Source: a bacterium (lineage in GTDB: Bacteria; Desulfobacterota; GWC2-55-46; DRQE01). From it: DNA of 15,704 nt. The translations under genes and the position numbers were made by a program. Shown here in pieces: positions 14,455 to 15,704 of this stretch. Below the pieces are notes generated by a model, which ran no database searches, was not told where the DNA came from, and worked only from the letters and a program-made list of their open reading frames with translations. The number at the start of each line of letters is the position of its first letter. Position 1 is the first letter of the stretch. The stretch lies in contig JALUQR010000040.1 of the NCBI GenBank assembly GCA_027017505.1, positions 1 to 15,704 of the forward strand, given 5' to 3'.

Positions 14455-15475
14455 AGCTCCTTTCCACCCTCCTCATGTCCGCCTCGACCATCATGGCCAC
14501 AAGCTCGTTGAATCCTGTTCGTGGCTTCCAGCCCAGCCTTCTGTAAGCCTTCTCGGGGTTGCCTACAAGGATGTCCACCTCTGCAGGTCTGTAGAACTCT
14601 CTTGATACCTCAACGAGCACCCTTCCTGTGTCCCTATCCTTGCCCACCGTATTCTCTCCCACACCCTCCCACTCTATGTGGAACCCTGCGGCATCGAAGG
14701 CGGCCTCGATGAACTCCCTCACAGAGTGTGCCTCGCCTGTGGCGAGCACATAGTCGTCAGGCTCTCCTTGCTGGAGCATGAGCCACATCCCCTCCACATA
14801 CTCTGCGGCATAGCCCCAGTCCCTCTTTGCCTCGAGGTTTCCGAGAACCACCCTGTCCTGAAGCCCCCTCCTGATACGCGCCACAGAGTTGGTTATCTTT
14901 CTTGTTACAAACTCGAGACCCCTGAGTGGGGACTCGTGGTTGAAAAGTATTCCCGAGCAGGCAAACATCCCGTAGGACTCACGGTAGTTGACGGTCATCC
15001 AGTGGGCGAAGAGTTTTGCCACCCCGTAGGGGCTGCGGGGGTAGAAGGGGGTATCCTCTATCTGTGGTATCCTCTGGACCTTTCCGTAGAGCTCGCTCGT
15101 TGAGGCCTGGTAGAACCTTGTATCGGGCTTTACGGTCCTTATTGCCTCGAGTAGCCTTAAAACACCCATGGCATCCACCTCGGAGGTGAGTATGGGCTGT
15201 TCGAAGGAGGCTCCCACAAAACTCTGGGCCGCAAGGTTGTAGAGCTCATCGGGCTTTATCTGTTCCATGATTCGTATCATGTTCGTGAGCTCAAGTAGAT
15301 CCATGTATACCACCTCCACATCCTTCTCTACCCCCAGTTCCTTAAGGCGCCAGTTGTCGCCTTCCGAGCTTCTTCTGTCTGCCCCGTATACCCTGTAGCC
15401 CTTCTCAAGAAGGAACCTGGACAGATATGCCCCGTCCTGTCCCCTGATACCTGTAATAAGTGCCACCTTTGACAT
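14432..15475 (-). CDS. gmd: GDP-mannose 4,6-dehydratase
   Basis: This 347-residue cytoplasmic extended short-chain dehydrogenase removes water from GDP-D-mannose to give GDP-4-keto-6-deoxy-D-mannose. That product is the precursor of GDP-fucose, GDP-rhamnose, GDP-perosamine and related donors. The sequence has the nucleotide-binding TGIRGQDGAYL (9-15 core), NLAAQSFVGASF, the catalytic ASTSELYG (T126, E128), YGVAK (Y150, K154) and LFNHESPLRG, all hallmarks of Gmd. The ATG at 15475 has GGAGG 7 nt upstream and overlaps the preceding stop by one base (TGATG), so translation is coupled to the GT4 gene upstream. A TTG at 15481 would be too close to that ribosome site. No reductase or epimerase completing a GDP-deoxysugar is in the window, so the final sugar cannot be named. 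Confidence 0.96.
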   Translation of the reverse strand: MSKVALITGIRGQDGAYLSRFLLEKGYRVYGADRRSSEGDNWRLKELGVEKDVEVVYMDLLELTNMIRIMEQIKPDELYNLAAQSFVGASFEQPILTSEVDAMGVLRLLEAIRTVKPDTRFYQASTSELYGKVQRIPQIEDTPFYPRSPYGVAKLFAHWMTVNYRESYGMFACSGILFNHESPLRGLEFVTRKITNSVARIRRGLQDRVVLGNLEAKRDWGYAAEYVEGMWLMLQQGEPDDYVLATGEAHSVREFIEAAFDAAGFHIEWEGVGENTVGKDRDTGRVLVEVSREFYRPAEVDILVGNPEKAYRRLGWKPRTGFNELVAMMVEADMRRVERSYEELPCA

Positions 15476-15704
15476 CAACAAACCTCCTTTATCACCTCCA
15501 GCAGTTTGTGTGCAGAGGCCTTCCAGCTGAAAAGCCTTACCCTCTCCATACCCATGTTCCTGAGTTCTTCTCTCAACCCTCTGTCTGATATGACCTTCTG
15601 GATACCCCTCCTTATATCCTCCACATCATGTGGGTCCACATACACTGCGGCCTTCCCGCAGACCTCTGGCAGGCTCGCCACAGGGGATGTAACCACAGGA
15701 CAAC
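15475..15704 (-). CDS. C-terminal end of a GT4 family glycosyltransferase (partial)
   Basis: The frame is open to the window edge and ends at TGA 15475-15477, giving about 76 residues. It reads PVVTSPVASLPEVCGKAAVY and then VDPHDVEDIRRGIQKVI, which is the last part of the GT4 C-terminal domain: the loop after the EX7E motif, followed by the helices that close the nucleotide-sugar site. The terminal FSWKASAHKLLEVI is the usual ending of GT4 proteins in the mannosyltransferase-like groups. The stop overlaps the gmd start by one base. The acceptor domain is outside the window, so specificity cannot be judged. Confidence 0.82.
   Translation of the reverse strand, partial: CPVVTSPVASLPEVCGKAAVYVDPHDVEDIRRGIQKVISDRGLREELRNMGMERVRLFSWKASAHKLLEVIKEVC

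Noticed and set aside
1..15704. CRISPR arrays, tRNA or rRNA genes, toxin-antitoxin or defence genes
   Set aside because: I looked for regularly spaced repeats, tRNA-like cloverleaf sequences and small paired genes on both strands and saw none.

Overview
The window is a surface-polysaccharide (O-antigen or capsule/exopolysaccharide type) biosynthesis locus of a Gram-negative bacterium. Almost every gene lies on the minus strand. The Wzx flippase, the O-antigen polymerase/ligase and the Wzz chain-length regulator identify the Wzx/Wzy-dependent route. Most genes have moderate-to-high GC and frequent ATA (Ile) and AGG (Arg) codons, which would fit Nitrospirota, Desulfobacterota or a similar lineage. 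The sequence alone does not settle the phylum.

Layout in the direction of transcription (high to low coordinates). (1) 15704-13351: the C-terminal end of a GT4 glycosyltransferase, gmd (GDP-mannose 4,6-dehydratase) and a WbaZ-like GT4, with overlapping or coupled ends. (2) A good sigma70-type promoter at 13214-13242, then a cysC-like APS kinase gene broken across all three frames (12678-13186), then a short galE-type epimerase (11636-12592). (3) A 268-bp stretch with no certain gene, then wzz (10114-11367). (4) A 245-bp spacer, then wzx (8342-9868), a methyltransferase with an N-terminal zinc-ribbon-like segment (7284-8327) and a GT2 glycosyltransferase (6241-7287). (5) A 90-bp segment bounded by the inverted repeat GGGACTGTC/GACAGTCCC (6151-6240), probably a relic of an insertion sequence or a MITE. 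(6) The polymerase/ligase (4770-6092), a very AT-rich methyltransferase (3798-4733), a GT4 (2548-3768), a radical SAM/SPASM protein with its own likely promoter and a TTG start (1489-2469), and a GT4 (299-1468). (7) At 1-291 the end of a plus-strand ArnT/PMT-like membrane glycosyltransferase converges on the cluster with a 7-bp gap.

How the genes fit together (inference). Gmd supplies GDP-4-keto-6-deoxymannose and the GalE-like enzyme interconverts UDP-hexoses. The GT4 and GT2 enzymes assemble the lipid-linked repeat unit, and the methyltransferases may decorate it. Wzx flips it, Wzy polymerises it, and Wzz sets chain length. No initiating phosphoglycosyltransferase and no GDP-fucose or GDP-rhamnose finishing enzyme lies in the window, so the pathway continues outside it.

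Base composition is mosaic. Sixty-base samples counted by hand give 17/60 GC in the 3798-4733 methyltransferase, 18/60 in the GT2 gene, 26/60 in wzx and 34/60 in the GT4 at 13351. The most notable observations are the decayed cysC behind an intact promoter, the inverted-repeat relic beside the GT2 stop codon, the radical SAM/SPASM protein inside a glycan operon, and the possible gene remnant before wzz. I see no clearly novel defence or mobile system here.
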